From Ornithinicoccus sp045032955 (lineage in GTDB: Bacteria; Actinomycetota; Actinomycetes; Actinomycetales; Dermatophilaceae): a stretch of 64,000 bases of DNA. How positions within the stretch are numbered: the first letter of the stretch is position 1; every line of letters starts with the position of its first letter. A program made the translations under genes and the position numbers. Where the stretch lies: positions 1 to 64,000 of the forward strand of contig NZ_JBJFZU010000008.1 in the NCBI RefSeq assembly GCF_045032955.1. The letters are read 5' to 3'. Below are positions 46,651 through 58,240 of the stretch, piece after piece. Below the pieces are notes generated by a model that searched no databases, was not told the origin of the DNA, and saw nothing but the letters and a program-made list of their open reading frames with translations.

Positions 46651-46774
46651 GAACGCTCGCCCGGTCAGAACACAACGCTCGCCCGGTCGAAGCAGAGTGC
46701 TCGCCCGGTCAGACACAACGCTCGCCCGGTCGGAACAGAGTGCTCGCCCGGTCGGAACAGAGTGCTCGCCCGGT
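46651..46774 (-). repeat. Right 22-bp tandem array, inverted relative to the left
   Basis: One partial and five full units (ends at 46665, 46687, 46709, 46730, 46752, 46774; one unit is 21 bp). Read on the minus strand each begins ACCGGGCGAGC followed by a hexamer GTTGTG or ACTCTG. It begins one base after the pseudogene stop, and its last base is the first base of the nusB stop codon. The stretch CACAACGCTCGCCCGGT (46671-46687, 46714-46730) is the exact complement of 45476-45492. Confidence 0.9.
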
Positions 46775-47187
46775 CAGAGCAGGGTGGGCTTGACCTCCGA
46801 CACCCTCGCCAGCAGCCCGTTCACGAAGCCCGGCGACTCGTCGGTGCTCATCGCCTGCACCAGGTCGACTGCCTCGGACACGGCGACCATGTCGGGCACC
46901 TCGTCGTTCCAGACGATCTCCCAGACCCCGACCCGCAGCGCCGCCCGGTCCACCGCGGCCATCCGCTCCAGCGACCAGCCCTGGGACCAGGTCGCCAGGA
47001 TCTCCTCGATGTGCGACCAGTGCTCGAGCACCCCGCGCAGGATGTCCACCGTGTAGCCGGGCAACGCGTGCTGGGTGGTCGGCTCCGCCACCCGCTGCTC
47101 GAGCAGGTCGCCGACGTTGACACCGCGCTGCTCGGCCTCGAAGAGCAGCTCCAGGGCCCGCTTGCGGGCCCGGGTGCGTGCTGCCAC
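46774..47187 (-). CDS. nusB: Transcription antitermination factor NusB
   Basis: 137 residues from GTG. The all-helical NusB fold is recognisable: ARTRARKRALELLFEAEQRG, VDRAALRVGVWEIVWNDEVP and EAVDLVQAMSTDESPGFVNG. It binds boxA RNA with NusE in rRNA antitermination. It starts 3 bp after the efp stop. Its stop codon abuts the right repeat array. Confidence 0.96.
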   Translation of the reverse strand: MAARTRARKRALELLFEAEQRGVNVGDLLEQRVAEPTTQHALPGYTVDILRGVLEHWSHIEEILATWSQGWSLERMAAVDRAALRVGVWEIVWNDEVPDMVAVSEAVDLVQAMSTDESPGFVNGLLARVSEVKPTLL

Positions 47188-47190
47188 GGG

Positions 47191-47751
47191 CTAGTTCACT
47201 CGGCCGAGGTAGGACCCGTCGCGGGTGTCCACCTTGACCTTGGTGCCGGCCTCGAGGAACAGCGGGACCTGGATCTCGGCGCCGGTCTCCACGGTCGCCG
47301 GCTTGGTGCCACCGGTGGACCGGTCACCCTGCAGGCCGGGCTCGGTGTGGGTGATCTCGAGCACCACCGACGGCGGCAGCTCCACGTAGAGGATCTGCCC
47401 CTCGTGCTGGGCGATCATCGCGCGGCCGTTCTCCAGCAGGAAGCGGGCGGAGTCCCCCATCGCCTCCGGCGAGACCTGGATCTGCTCGTAGGACTTCTCG
47501 TCCATGAAGACGTAGTCGGTGCCGTCGTGGTAGAGGTACTGGAAGTCGGACCGGTCCACGGTCGCGGTCTCCACCTTGGTCCCGGCGTTGAACGTCTTGT
47601 CGACGATCTTGTTGCTGGTCACGTTCTTCAGCTTGGTCCGCACGAAGGCCGGTCCCTTGCCGGGCTTGACGTGCTGGAACTCCAGCACCTGCCAGAGCCC
47701 GTTGTCCATGGACAGGACGATGCCGTTCTTCAGGTCGTTCGTGGTTGCCAC
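47191..47751 (-). CDS. efp: Elongation factor P
   Basis: 186 residues, three OB-like domains. The tip loop reads VKPGKGPAF with Lys32, the palindromic PGKGP form of actinobacteria, in which EF-P is reported to work without modification. It rescues ribosomes stalled at polyproline. GTG at 47751 is the start. A -10-like TAGACT overlaps the upstream aroB stop. Confidence 0.97.
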   Translation of the reverse strand: MATTNDLKNGIVLSMDNGLWQVLEFQHVKPGKGPAFVRTKLKNVTSNKIVDKTFNAGTKVETATVDRSDFQYLYHDGTDYVFMDEKSYEQIQVSPEAMGDSARFLLENGRAMIAQHEGQILYVELPPSVVLEITHTEPGLQGDRSTGGTKPATVETGAEIQVPLFLEAGTKVKVDTRDGSYLGRVN

Positions 47752-47811
47752 GTCGAGAATCTTCCTTCGGTCTGCGGATCAAGGGCGTCGGGGGTCGGCC
47801 AAACCCGCGCA

Positions 47812-47817
47812 AGTCTA
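47812..47817 (-). promoter_or_regulatory. Possible efp -10 overlapping the aroB stop codon
   Basis: TAGACT on the minus strand begins with the TAG stop codon of aroB, 61 bp before the efp start. It could allow efp-nusB transcription independent of aroC-K-B. The -35 is weak. Confidence 0.35.
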
Positions 47818-48909
47818 CCTGCGCGGCACCGTGTCCTCGCAGACGGCGAGGTAGGCAGACTGCAGGTCCTCCTCGGTCGGGCCCTCCAGCCGGGTCGGCC
47901 GGGCCAGGCCCTCCAGCGCGACGAAGCGCAGCGTCGCGCCGCGGGTCTTCTTGTCCCGGCCCATCGCGGTGCGCAGGTCGGTCCACCGCCCCGGCCGGTA
48001 TGCCGTCGGCAGGCCGACCGCGTCCAGCACCTCCCGGTGCCGCTCCAGCAGGGCCCCGTCGATGAGACCCGCCCGGTGCGCCAGCTCGGCGACGAAGACC
48101 ATCCCGACGGCGACCGCGTCCCCGTGCCGCCAGGTGTAGCCCTCCACCTGCTCGATCGCGTGCCCGAAGGTGTGGCCGTAGTTGAGGATCTCCCGCAGCG
48201 AGGACTCGGTGAGGTCGGCCGCCACCACGTCCGCCTTGACCTGAACGGCGCGGGCGATCAGCTCGGCGGCCAGGTCGGGGTCGGCGCGCGGGTCACCGGC
48301 GGCCACCGGGTCGGCCTGCACCAGCTCGAGGATGCGGGGGTCGGCGATGAACCCGCACTTGACGACCTCGGCCAGCCCGGAGACGTAGTCGGCCCGGGGC
48401 TGGGTGGTCAGCCAGGCCGGGTCGCAGAGCACCTCGACGGGCGGGTGGAAGGCCCCGACCAGGTTCTTGCCCTCGGCGGTGTTGATCCCGGTCTTGCCGC
48501 CGACCGCGGCGTCCACGACGGCCAGCAACGAGGTCGGCAGCTGGACCACGTCGACCCCCCGCAACCAGCTCGCCGCGGCGAACCCGGCCAGGTCGGTGGT
48601 GGCACCGCCGCCGACCCCGACGACGAGGTCGGAGCGGGTCGAGCCGGACCGGCCGAGCTGCTCCCACAGACCGGCGAGCACCTCGACGGTCTTGGCGGCC
48701 TCGGCGTCGGGCACCGGCGCGAGCTCGGGCAGGGCGCCCTCGGCGGCGAGCACCTCGGCGGCCGAGCGCGCCAGCTCCTCCCGGCCACGCTGGTGAACGA
48801 CGAGCACCCGGCGCCCGGGGCGGGCGTGCGCCGCCAGCGCCGAGAGCGCGCCGGCCCCGAGCCGGACGGCGTACGGGCGCTCCCCACCGACCTCGATGGT
48901 GCGGGTCAT
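47815..48909 (-). CDS. aroB: 3-dehydroquinate synthase
   Basis: 364 residues. NAD- and zinc-site motifs: VVGVGGGATTDLAGFAAASW, PTSLLAVVDAAVGGKTGINT, GLAEVVKCGFIAD and NYGHTFGHAIEQV. It forms the first ring of the shikimate pathway from DAHP. The ATG overlaps the aroK stop as ATGA. The open frame upstream in the aroK region is not used. Confidence 0.97.
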   Translation of the reverse strand: MTRTIEVGGERPYAVRLGAGALSALAAHARPGRRVLVVHQRGREELARSAAEVLAAEGALPELAPVPDAEAAKTVEVLAGLWEQLGRSGSTRSDLVVGVGGGATTDLAGFAAASWLRGVDVVQLPTSLLAVVDAAVGGKTGINTAEGKNLVGAFHPPVEVLCDPAWLTTQPRADYVSGLAEVVKCGFIADPRILELVQADPVAAGDPRADPDLAAELIARAVQVKADVVAADLTESSLREILNYGHTFGHAIEQVEGYTWRHGDAVAVGMVFVAELAHRAGLIDGALLERHREVLDAVGLPTAYRPGRWTDLRTAMGRDKKTRGATLRFVALEGLARPTRLEGPTEEDLQSAYLAVCEDTVPRR

Positions 48910-49436
48910 CCCTGCAACCACGCCACGACCTCGTCGGCGATTTCCTCCGGGGTCCGCCCCCCGGTGCTCACGTGCAGCCCGGCCAGCTCCTCGTAGGTGG
49001 CGCGGCGGGCGTTCATCAGCCGGGTCCAGGAGGCACGCGGGTTCACCAGCAGCAACGGGCGGGAGGCGTCGAAGCCGACCCTGCTGGAGGCGTCGGAGAT
49101 GCTGACGTCGAGGAAGGCCACGGCGTGGCCGCCCTCGCGCAGGGCCTGGGCCGAGGGCTCTTGCATGACCGCTCCCCCGCCGAGCGCGACCACCCCGGTC
49201 TCCTCGGTCAGCGCGCGCTGCACCTCCGCCCGCTCCAGCGCGCGGAAGGCCTCCTCGCCGTCCTGCACGAAGATGTCGCTGATGGTGCGCCCCTGTGCCG
49301 TCTCGACCCCGGCGTCCGTGTCGTGCAGCGGCACCCCGAGCCGCTGGGCCAGGACGGCGCCGACGGTGCTCTTCCCGGCCCCGGGCGGACCGATCAGGAC
49401 GACGACGGGACCGCTGCTCCGGCTCTCGCTGCTCAT
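48906..49436 (-). CDS. aroK: Shikimate kinase
   Basis: 176 residues. Walker A is LIGPPGAGKSTVG, the shikimate-binding DTDAGVE replaces DSD, and VALGGGAV is the conserved glycine loop. The fused or overlapping order aroC-aroK-aroB, joined by ATGA at both ends, is typical of actinobacteria. It phosphorylates shikimate at the 3-hydroxyl. Confidence 0.96.
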   Translation of the reverse strand: MSSESRSSGPVVVLIGPPGAGKSTVGAVLAQRLGVPLHDTDAGVETAQGRTISDIFVQDGEEAFRALERAEVQRALTEETGVVALGGGAVMQEPSAQALREGGHAVAFLDVSISDASSRVGFDASRPLLLVNPRASWTRLMNARRATYEELAGLHVSTGGRTPEEIADEVVAWLQG

Positions 49437-50698
49437 CGCTGCTCCTGCGTCGCCGGGGTGCGCTGGTGCTCGGCGACCGCGGCCAGGTAGGCCGCGTGGT
49501 TGCGTGCCACCTCGGGGACCGAGTCCCCACCGAACTTCTCCAGCACCGCGTCGGCGAGCACCAGCGCGACCATCGCCTCGGCGACCACCCCCGCGGCCGG
49601 CACGGCACAGACGTCCGAGCGCTGGTGGATGGCGGTGCCCGGCTCCCCGGTCGCCGTGTCGACGGTGCGCAGCGCGCGCGGCACCGTCGAGATCGGCTTC
49701 ATCGCGGCCCGCACCCGCAGCACCTCACCCGTGCTCATCCCGCCCTCGGTGCCACCGCTGCGCAGGCTGGTCCGGCGGATCAGCCCCTGCTCGTCGTGCG
49801 CCAGCTCGTCGTGCGCCTCGCTGCCCCGGCGGGCGGCGGTCCGGAAGCCCTCCCCCAGCTCGACCCCCTTGATCGCCTGCACGCCCATCAGCGCACCGGC
49901 CAGCCGGGCGTCCAGGCGCCGGTCCCAGTGCACGTGCGAGCCGAGGCCGGGCGGCAGCCCGTAGGCCAGCACCTCGACCACCCCGCCGAGGGTGTCGCCG
50001 GCCTTCTTCGCGGCGTCCACCTCCGCGACCATGGCCGCGGACAGCGTGGGGTCGATGGTGCGGACCGGGTCGGCGTCCACCCGGGCCACGTCGTCCGGGC
50101 CGGGCAGCGACCCGCCGTCGAGCTCGGCGGCGTCGTCCAGCGAGGGGACCCCGGCCCGTCCGATGCTCACCGTGTGCGACACCAGCCGGACGCCGACGGC
50201 CTGCTCGAGGAAGGCGGCGGCCACCGCCCCGAGCGCGACCCGGGCCGCGGTCTCCCGGGCGGAGGCCCGCTCGAGCACGGGCCGGGCCTCGTCGAAGCCG
50301 TACTTCTGCATCCCGACCAGGTCGGCGTGGCCGGGACGGGGGCGGGTCAGCGGGCGGTTGCGGGCCAGCTCCTGCGGGGCGCCCACGTCGTCCGCACCGT
50401 GCAGCGCCTCGTGCGGCACCGGCTCGGGGCCCATCACCTCACGCCACTTGTGCCACTCGCTGTTCTCGATCTGCAGCGCCACCGGCGAGCCCAGGGTCAG
50501 CCCGTGCCGCATCCCCCCGAGGAAGTGCAGCCGGTCCGCCTCGAAGGACATCCGGGCCCCGCGCCCGTGGCCCAGGCGGCGGCGGGCCAGCGCGCCCTCG
50601 ACGGCGTCACGGTCCACCCGCACCCCGGCGGGCAGCCCCTCGAGGACGGCGGTGAGGGCGGGGCCGTGGGACTCCCCGGCGGTCAACCAACGCAGCAT
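49433..50698 (-). CDS. aroC: Chorismate synthase
   Basis: 421 residues. N-terminal MLRWLTAGESHGPALTAVLE, RRRLGHGRGARM, and the FMN-site RPGHADLVGMQKYGF and ARETAARVALGAVA are all conserved. It converts EPSP to chorismate with reduced FMN. The ATG has a GGAGG site, so it starts the aroC-K-B set. Confidence 0.97.
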   Translation of the reverse strand: MLRWLTAGESHGPALTAVLEGLPAGVRVDRDAVEGALARRRLGHGRGARMSFEADRLHFLGGMRHGLTLGSPVALQIENSEWHKWREVMGPEPVPHEALHGADDVGAPQELARNRPLTRPRPGHADLVGMQKYGFDEARPVLERASARETAARVALGAVAAAFLEQAVGVRLVSHTVSIGRAGVPSLDDAAELDGGSLPGPDDVARVDADPVRTIDPTLSAAMVAEVDAAKKAGDTLGGVVEVLAYGLPPGLGSHVHWDRRLDARLAGALMGVQAIKGVELGEGFRTAARRGSEAHDELAHDEQGLIRRTSLRSGGTEGGMSTGEVLRVRAAMKPISTVPRALRTVDTATGEPGTAIHQRSDVCAVPAAGVVAEAMVALVLADAVLEKFGGDSVPEVARNHAAYLAAVAEHQRTPATQEQR

Positions 50699-50762
50699 GG
50701 GTGCATCCTCCCACGGTGCGCCCTGGCGGCCGCGCGGTGGCTCGGGTGGCTCAGGTGGTGGC

Positions 50763-51482
50763 TCAGGCCCAGGCGCCGAGGGCGGGCGCGGCCAGCAGCA
50801 GCCCGGCCAGCGCGCCGAGCATCATCGAGGGACCGTAGGCGAAGTGCCCTTTCAGCCCGACCCGGCGGCTCACCAGGAGCACCAGCGCGATCACCCCGCC
50901 GACGATGAAGCCGCTGTAGATCCCGAGCACCGCCTCGGCCCAGCCGAACCAGCCCAGGCCGGCGCCGAGGACGACCGCCAGCTTCACGTCGCCCAGGCCG
51001 AGGGCCAGTGACCCCCGGGCGAGCGAGGCGAGAGCCAGCAGCAGGTAGAAGGCACCCGCGGCCAGCCCGGCCAGCAGCGCCCGCACCAGGGGCTCCATCC
51101 CGCCGCCGACGAGCGCCGCCAGCAGCAGGCCCCCGCCGAGGGTCGCCATCGTGGGCCACATGATCCGGTCCGGCAGCCGGTGCACGTCCATGTCCATCGC
51201 CGCCAGGCAGACGCAGGCCAGCACCACGACGAGCAGGGTCAGGGTCAGCACCAGGCTGACCGGCCAGCCGGGCAGCGCGTCGTCCGGCACCTGCCACAGC
51301 CGGTGGACGACCGCCGCGGAGGACAGGCCCAGCGCGAAGGGCACCCACCAGCGTCGGCCCGGGTAGGGCTCGTCCACCTCGTCCGGCTTGCGGTAGGTGG
51401 TCGCCTCCAGCCAGCGGGCGACCGGGATCCCGAGCACCGCGACCAGCACCGCCACCACCCCCGGCAGCACCAGCTCGCTCAC
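50763..51482 (-). CDS. A24 family prepilin peptidase-like protein
   Basis: 239 residues from GTG. It is a polytopic membrane protein with about seven hydrophobic segments. The two aspartates of type IV prepilin peptidases are present in AAMDMDVHRLPDRI and GLGDVKLAVVLG (GxGD). The N-terminal cytoplasmic methyltransferase domain with its Cys motif is absent. It probably cleaves prepilins of Tad or DNA-uptake type; no pilin genes are in the window. The start overlaps the aroE stop as GTGA. Confidence 0.88.
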   Translation of the reverse strand: MSELVLPGVVAVLVAVLGIPVARWLEATTYRKPDEVDEPYPGRRWWVPFALGLSSAAVVHRLWQVPDDALPGWPVSLVLTLTLLVVVLACVCLAAMDMDVHRLPDRIMWPTMATLGGGLLLAALVGGGMEPLVRALLAGLAAGAFYLLLALASLARGSLALGLGDVKLAVVLGAGLGWFGWAEAVLGIYSGFIVGGVIALVLLVSRRVGLKGHFAYGPSMMLGALAGLLLAAPALGAWA

Positions 51483-52306
51483 TGCGGCGTCCCCTCGTCG
51501 GCCCGCAGCGCCTGCGCCATCGCCTGCACCGGAGCGGTGCGCCCGGTCATCAGCTCGACCTGCCGGACCGCCTGGTGCAACAACATCCCCGTTCCCCTCA
51601 CGACGTCCACCCTAGCCCCGCCGGCCCGGGCCACGGCAGCGGCCAGCGGGCTGGGCCACGGCTCATAGGCGACGTCCAGCACCACCGGTCGCCGGTCACC
51701 GACCAGGTGGACCGGGGGCGCGGGCGCGCTCGGCGGCAGGGTGCCGACGACCACGTCGACCCCACCGCCCAGGGGTATGCCCTCGTCCAGGCGCCGCACC
51801 GAGCTGTCCAGCTCGAGCCGCTCCAGCAGGGTCGCGGTCTCCGGACGGACCCGGTCCCGGACCAGCAGCCGGACCTGCTGCACCCCGAGCGTCCGCAGCG
51901 CGAGGACCGCGGAGCGGGCGGTCGCACCCCCGCCGACCACCAGGGCTGATTCCGGTGCCACCGCACCCGCCTCGGCCAGCGCGGTGGCGAGCCCGTAGAC
52001 GTCGGTGTTGTCGGCATACCAGCCGCCGTCCCGCGTCACCAGGGTGTTGGCGGCTCCGGCCAGCACCGCCTCCTCGGCGGCGGTGTCGGCCAGCGCCAGC
52101 GCCTCCTCCTTGCCGGGCATCGTCACCGACAGCCCGACCCACTCGGGGCCCAGCCCCGCCACGTGCGCCGCCAGGGCACCCGCGGCCACCTCGGCGCGGT
52201 CGTAGCTCCAGCCGTGCAGCCCGAGCGCGGCATAGGCGGCCCGGTGCAGCACCGGGGACCGGGAGTGCGCGATGGGCGAGCCCACCACGCCGCACCGGGT
52301 CAGCAC
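51479..52306 (-). CDS. aroE: Shikimate dehydrogenase
   Basis: 275 residues. N-terminal RCGVVGSPIAHSRSPVLHRA binds shikimate, VTMPGKEEAL carries the catalytic Lys, and VVGGGATARSAVLAL is the NADP loop. The GTG at 52306 (VLTRCGVVG) is preferred; the open frame extends 7 codons upstream into mltG. It overlaps mltG by 7 bp. It reduces 3-dehydroshikimate. Confidence 0.93.
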   Translation of the reverse strand: MLTRCGVVGSPIAHSRSPVLHRAAYAALGLHGWSYDRAEVAAGALAAHVAGLGPEWVGLSVTMPGKEEALALADTAAEEAVLAGAANTLVTRDGGWYADNTDVYGLATALAEAGAVAPESALVVGGGATARSAVLALRTLGVQQVRLLVRDRVRPETATLLERLELDSSVRRLDEGIPLGGGVDVVVGTLPPSAPAPPVHLVGDRRPVVLDVAYEPWPSPLAAAVARAGGARVDVVRGTGMLLHQAVRQVELMTGRTAPVQAMAQALRADEGTPQ

Positions 52307-53547
52307 TGGTCCGGGTTGTCCTCGCACCAGCGCAGGAACTCCTCCTGGTTGACCAGGTGATCTTCGTACGTCTCGGCGAACTTGGTCTCCCCGGTGGAGG
52401 GGTCGACGGTGACGAAGTAGACCCAGTCCCCCGGTTCCGGTTCGACGGCCGCCTGCAGCGCGTCCAGGCCGGGGTTGTTGATCGGCCCGGGCGGCAGGCC
52501 CGGCTCCTGGTAGGTGTTGTAGGGGCTGTCGTCGGAACGTTGGGCGTCGGTGGTGCCGGCCAGCCCACGCTCCTGGAAGATGAAGTGGATGGTGGAGTCC
52601 ATCTGCAGGAAGCCGTTGGTCTCGGAGTTGCCCTCGAGCCGGTTCTCCAGCACCCGACCGATCTTGGGCAGGTCCTCGGCGAACATCCCCTCGCCCTGGA
52701 TGATGCTGGCCTTGGTGACCACCTCACGCAGGTCTTCGTCGGGGATGCCGAGCTCGTCGAACCGGCGCTCCCCGAGCTCGACCATCGCGCGCAGCTGGTC
52801 CTCCGGCGTGCTGTCCGGCCCGAACTCGTAGGTGCTGGGGAAGAGGAAGCCCTCCAGCTCGCCCTCGGCCGCCTCGGGCAGGCCCAGGTCGGCCGGGTCC
52901 ACGGCCTCGTAGTCCGCGACCTCGTGGCCGGTGCCCTCGGCGAGCACCTCGAAGGTCTCGGCGACCCACAGCCCCTCGCGCACGGTGACCCCGCTGAACT
53001 CACGGAACTCCGAGTCCAGCAACCGCCCCAGTGCCGCGGTCGAGCTCATCTGGCTGGCCATCCGGTAGGTCCCGGGCTGGATGGCCGCGGCCTCCGGGTC
53101 GGCCTGCAACGCCGCGGTGAAGGCCGCGGCCGAACCGACGACGTCCTCCTCGGCGAGGATCTCGGCGATGGTGCCCCCGGCGGCGCCGGGCGGGATCTCG
53201 ACGATGACCTCGCCGCTGCCCTCCCCCTCGTAGTCGACCGCGGTGGGCCCACCACCGAAGGACATGTCCGGCAGCAGCGAGCGCACCGCGCCGAAGGAGT
53301 AGATCGCGGCGACCACCACGACGGCCGCGGCCACCAGCAGCGCGGTCCCCTTGAGCAGCGGGCTACGGCGGTGCCGGCGGGGCCGCAGCATCGCGTCCGG
53401 GTCTTCGATCTCCTCCGCGAGCATCTCGTCGGCCAGGGAGTCGTCGTACCCGGCCCCGCGCATACCGAAGACACCGTCGTCGTCGTAGCGCGCACCGGGC
53501 CCCCGTGCGTCGTGTTCGTCCCAGTCGTCCTGGGGGGGCTGGCTCAT
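52300..53547 (-). CDS. mltG: Endolytic murein transglycosylase MltG
   Basis: 415 residues. Residues 1-62 are acidic and cytoplasmic, and 66-90 form one transmembrane helix (TALLVAAAVVVVAAIYSF). The YceG domain contains SIIQGEGMFAEDLPKIGRV with the catalytic Glu, LQMDSTIHFIF, and YNTYQEPGLPPGPINNPG. It cuts nascent glycan strands and sets their length. ATGA couples it to ruvX, the usual actinobacterial order alaS-ruvX-mltG-aroE. Confidence 0.95.
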   Translation of the reverse strand: MSQPPQDDWDEHDARGPGARYDDDGVFGMRGAGYDDSLADEMLAEEIEDPDAMLRPRRHRRSPLLKGTALLVAAAVVVVAAIYSFGAVRSLLPDMSFGGGPTAVDYEGEGSGEVIVEIPPGAAGGTIAEILAEEDVVGSAAAFTAALQADPEAAAIQPGTYRMASQMSSTAALGRLLDSEFREFSGVTVREGLWVAETFEVLAEGTGHEVADYEAVDPADLGLPEAAEGELEGFLFPSTYEFGPDSTPEDQLRAMVELGERRFDELGIPDEDLREVVTKASIIQGEGMFAEDLPKIGRVLENRLEGNSETNGFLQMDSTIHFIFQERGLAGTTDAQRSDDSPYNTYQEPGLPPGPINNPGLDALQAAVEPEPGDWVYFVTVDPSTGETKFAETYEDHLVNQEEFLRWCEDNPDQC

Positions 53548-54073
53548 GTGGCGTCCTTCGCGTCAGGGTCGCGAGACCGTCGGGCCCGGGATGTGCGCAC
53601 CTTCAGGGGGGTGCCGACGGGACGGCCGGCGCGGTGCGGGTCCAGGGCTGCCTGCAGGATAAGCACGGCGGCCGCCTGGTCGATGACGCCACGCTGCTCG
53701 CGCCCCGGAACACCGCTGTCGTGCAGTGCCCGGTGCGCGTCGACCGTGGAGAGCCGCTCGTCCCAGAGGCGCACCGGCACCTGCAGGCACCGTTGCAGCA
53801 GTTGAGCGTACCGGCGGGACCGCTGGGCGGCCAATCCTTCCTCGCCGCTCAGCGAGCGCGGCAGCCCGACGACGACCCCGACGGCACCGCGTTCGCGCAC
53901 CTGCTCGGCGATCAGGTCGAGGTCGTGCAGGTCCTCGTGGTCGCGGCGCAGGGTGGCGACCGGGTGGGCGAGCAGACCCAGCGGGTCGGAGGCCGCCAGG
54001 CCCACCCGGACCTCACCGACGTCGACCCCGAGCAGCACGCCCGGCCGGGCGTCCGTCCCCGACGGTGCGTCGG

Positions 54074-54077
<4 letters not shown>
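53544..54077 (-). CDS. ruvX: Putative pre-16S rRNA nuclease / Holliday junction resolvase RuvX
   Basis: 177 residues from GTG. The RNase H-like fold has GVDVGEVRVGLAASDPLGL with the first Asp, VVVGLPRSLSGEEG, and LWDERLSTVDAHRAL. YqgF/RuvX proteins mature 16S rRNA ends and were first proposed as resolvases. GTGA overlaps alaS. The basic tail RARRSRDPDAKDAT is typical. Confidence 0.93.
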
Positions 54078-56767
<2,690 letters not shown>

Positions 56768-56803
56768 GCCTCTCCTACGGTGGTCGAACGGGACTGATCC
56801 ACT

Positions 56804-58222
56804 CTAGTCGACGGGCTCGTCCGTCCCGGACCCCGCGGGCGGCACCCGTGGGCCGCCCCGGATGATGCGGCGCAGCTCCTGCCAACGGGGGCCGAGCCGC
56901 TCCTCCCAGCCGCGGCCGGTGGGGTGGTAGTAGTCCGCCTCGACGAGGTCGTCCGGCAGGTACTGCTGGGGCCCGACCCCGGCGGGCTCGTCATGGCTGT
57001 AGCGGTACCCCTGGCCGTGACCGAGCCGGGACGCGCCGGCATACCCGGTGCCGCGCAGGTGGGCGGGCACCTGTCCGCCCCGGCCGGCCCGCACGTCGGC
57101 GACGGCCGCGTTGATCCCGGCGTAGGCGGCGTTCGACTTCGGGGCGAGGGTCACGTGCACCACCGCCTGGGCGAGCACGATCCGGGCCTCGGGCATCCCG
57201 ATCTGGGCGACCGCGTGCAGCGCCGCGACCGCGGTCTGCAGGGCGGTGGGGTCGCCCATCCCGACGTCCTCGCTGGCGGCGATCACCACCCGGCGGGCGA
57301 TGAATCGGGGGTCCTCCCCCGCCTCCAGCTGGCGCGCCAGGTAGTGCAGGGCGGCGTCCACGTCGGAGCCGCGCATCGACTTGATGAAGGCGCTCGCCAC
57401 GTCGTAGTGCTGGTCGCCCGCCCGGTCGTAGCGGACCGCGGCGTGCGCCACCGCCTGCTCCACCTGCTCCAGGGTGATCTCGACGACCTCGTCCTCCCGG
57501 CCGGCCGCCCGGTCGTCGGCGGCGACCCCGGCGGCCGCCTCCAGAGTGGTGAGCGCGCGGCGGGCGTCCCCGCCGGCCATCCGGACCACGTGCTCGGTGG
57601 CGGCCTCGGCGAGGGTGAACCTGCCGGCCAGCCCACGCTCGTCGGTGAGCGCGCGAGCCAGCACGGCCCGCACGTCCGCGTCGTCCAGGGTGGTCAGGGT
57701 GACCAGCACCGACCGGGACAGCAGCGGGGCGATGATGCTGAACGAGGGGTTCTCGGTGGTCGCCGCCACCAGGATGACGATGCGGTTCTCCACGCCGGGC
57801 AGCAACGCGTCCTGCTGCGCCTTGGTGAAGCGGTGGATCTCGTCCAGGAAGAGCACGCTCTGCCGGCCGTGCAGCGAGCGTTCCCGGACCGCCCCCTCCA
57901 TCACCGCGCGGACGTCCTTCACCCCGGCGGTGACGGCGGACAGCTCGATGAAGCGGCGCTCGGCGGCGTGCGCCACCAGGTGCGCCAGGGTCGTCTTGCC
58001 GGTGCCGGGCGGGCCCCACAGGATCGCGGACAGCGGCCCGGCCGCCCCGGCGTGCCCCTCGATCAACCGGCGCAGCGGCGACCCTGCGCGCAGCGCGTCC
58101 CGCTGGCCCACCACCTCCTCCAGCGAGCGGGGCCGCATCCGGACGGCCAAAGGGGCCAGCAGGGCGCCGGAGGCGTCGCCGGCCCCGGTGTCGTCGATGG
58201 CGGCGGAGAAGAGGTCGGACAC
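56804..58222 (-). CDS. rarA: Replication-associated recombination protein A (RarA/MgsA-like)
   Basis: 472 residues. Walker A is WGPPGTGKTTLAHLV, Walker B is VLFLDEIHRF, and the C-terminal tetramerisation region contains RVVIAASEDVGMGDPTAL and HVTLAPKSNAAYAGI. This AAA+ ATPase acts at stalled replication forks. The GTG at 58222 gives VSDLFSAAIDD and lies 7 nt after a -10 hexamer. The open frame upstream is not used. Confidence 0.94.
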   Translation of the reverse strand: MSDLFSAAIDDTGAGDASGALLAPLAVRMRPRSLEEVVGQRDALRAGSPLRRLIEGHAGAAGPLSAILWGPPGTGKTTLAHLVAHAAERRFIELSAVTAGVKDVRAVMEGAVRERSLHGRQSVLFLDEIHRFTKAQQDALLPGVENRIVILVAATTENPSFSIIAPLLSRSVLVTLTTLDDADVRAVLARALTDERGLAGRFTLAEAATEHVVRMAGGDARRALTTLEAAAGVAADDRAAGREDEVVEITLEQVEQAVAHAAVRYDRAGDQHYDVASAFIKSMRGSDVDAALHYLARQLEAGEDPRFIARRVVIAASEDVGMGDPTALQTAVAALHAVAQIGMPEARIVLAQAVVHVTLAPKSNAAYAGINAAVADVRAGRGGQVPAHLRGTGYAGASRLGHGQGYRYSHDEPAGVGPQQYLPDDLVEADYYHPTGRGWEERLGPRWQELRRIIRGGPRVPPAGSGTDEPVD

Positions 58223-58229
58223 GCCTGTC

Positions 58230-58235
58230 AGGCTA
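58230..58235 (-). promoter_or_regulatory. Leaderless -10 for rarA
   Basis: TAGCCT on the minus strand lies 7 nt before the GTG at 58222. The divergent GNAT gene starts only 18 bp away and shows no comparable -10. Confidence 0.45.
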
Positions 58236-58240
58236 ACGCC

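Noticed and set aside
45344..46774. CRISPR array
   Set aside because: Units are contiguous 22-bp repeats without unique spacers, and no cas genes are present.
45344..46774. Insertion sequence or transposon
   Set aside because: No transposase or target-site duplication was seen, although the inverted arrays look like ends of a mobile unit.
58230..58240. -10 element for the GNAT gene at 58241
   Set aside because: TAACGC does not fit TANNNT and lies too near the start codon; no other candidate was clear.
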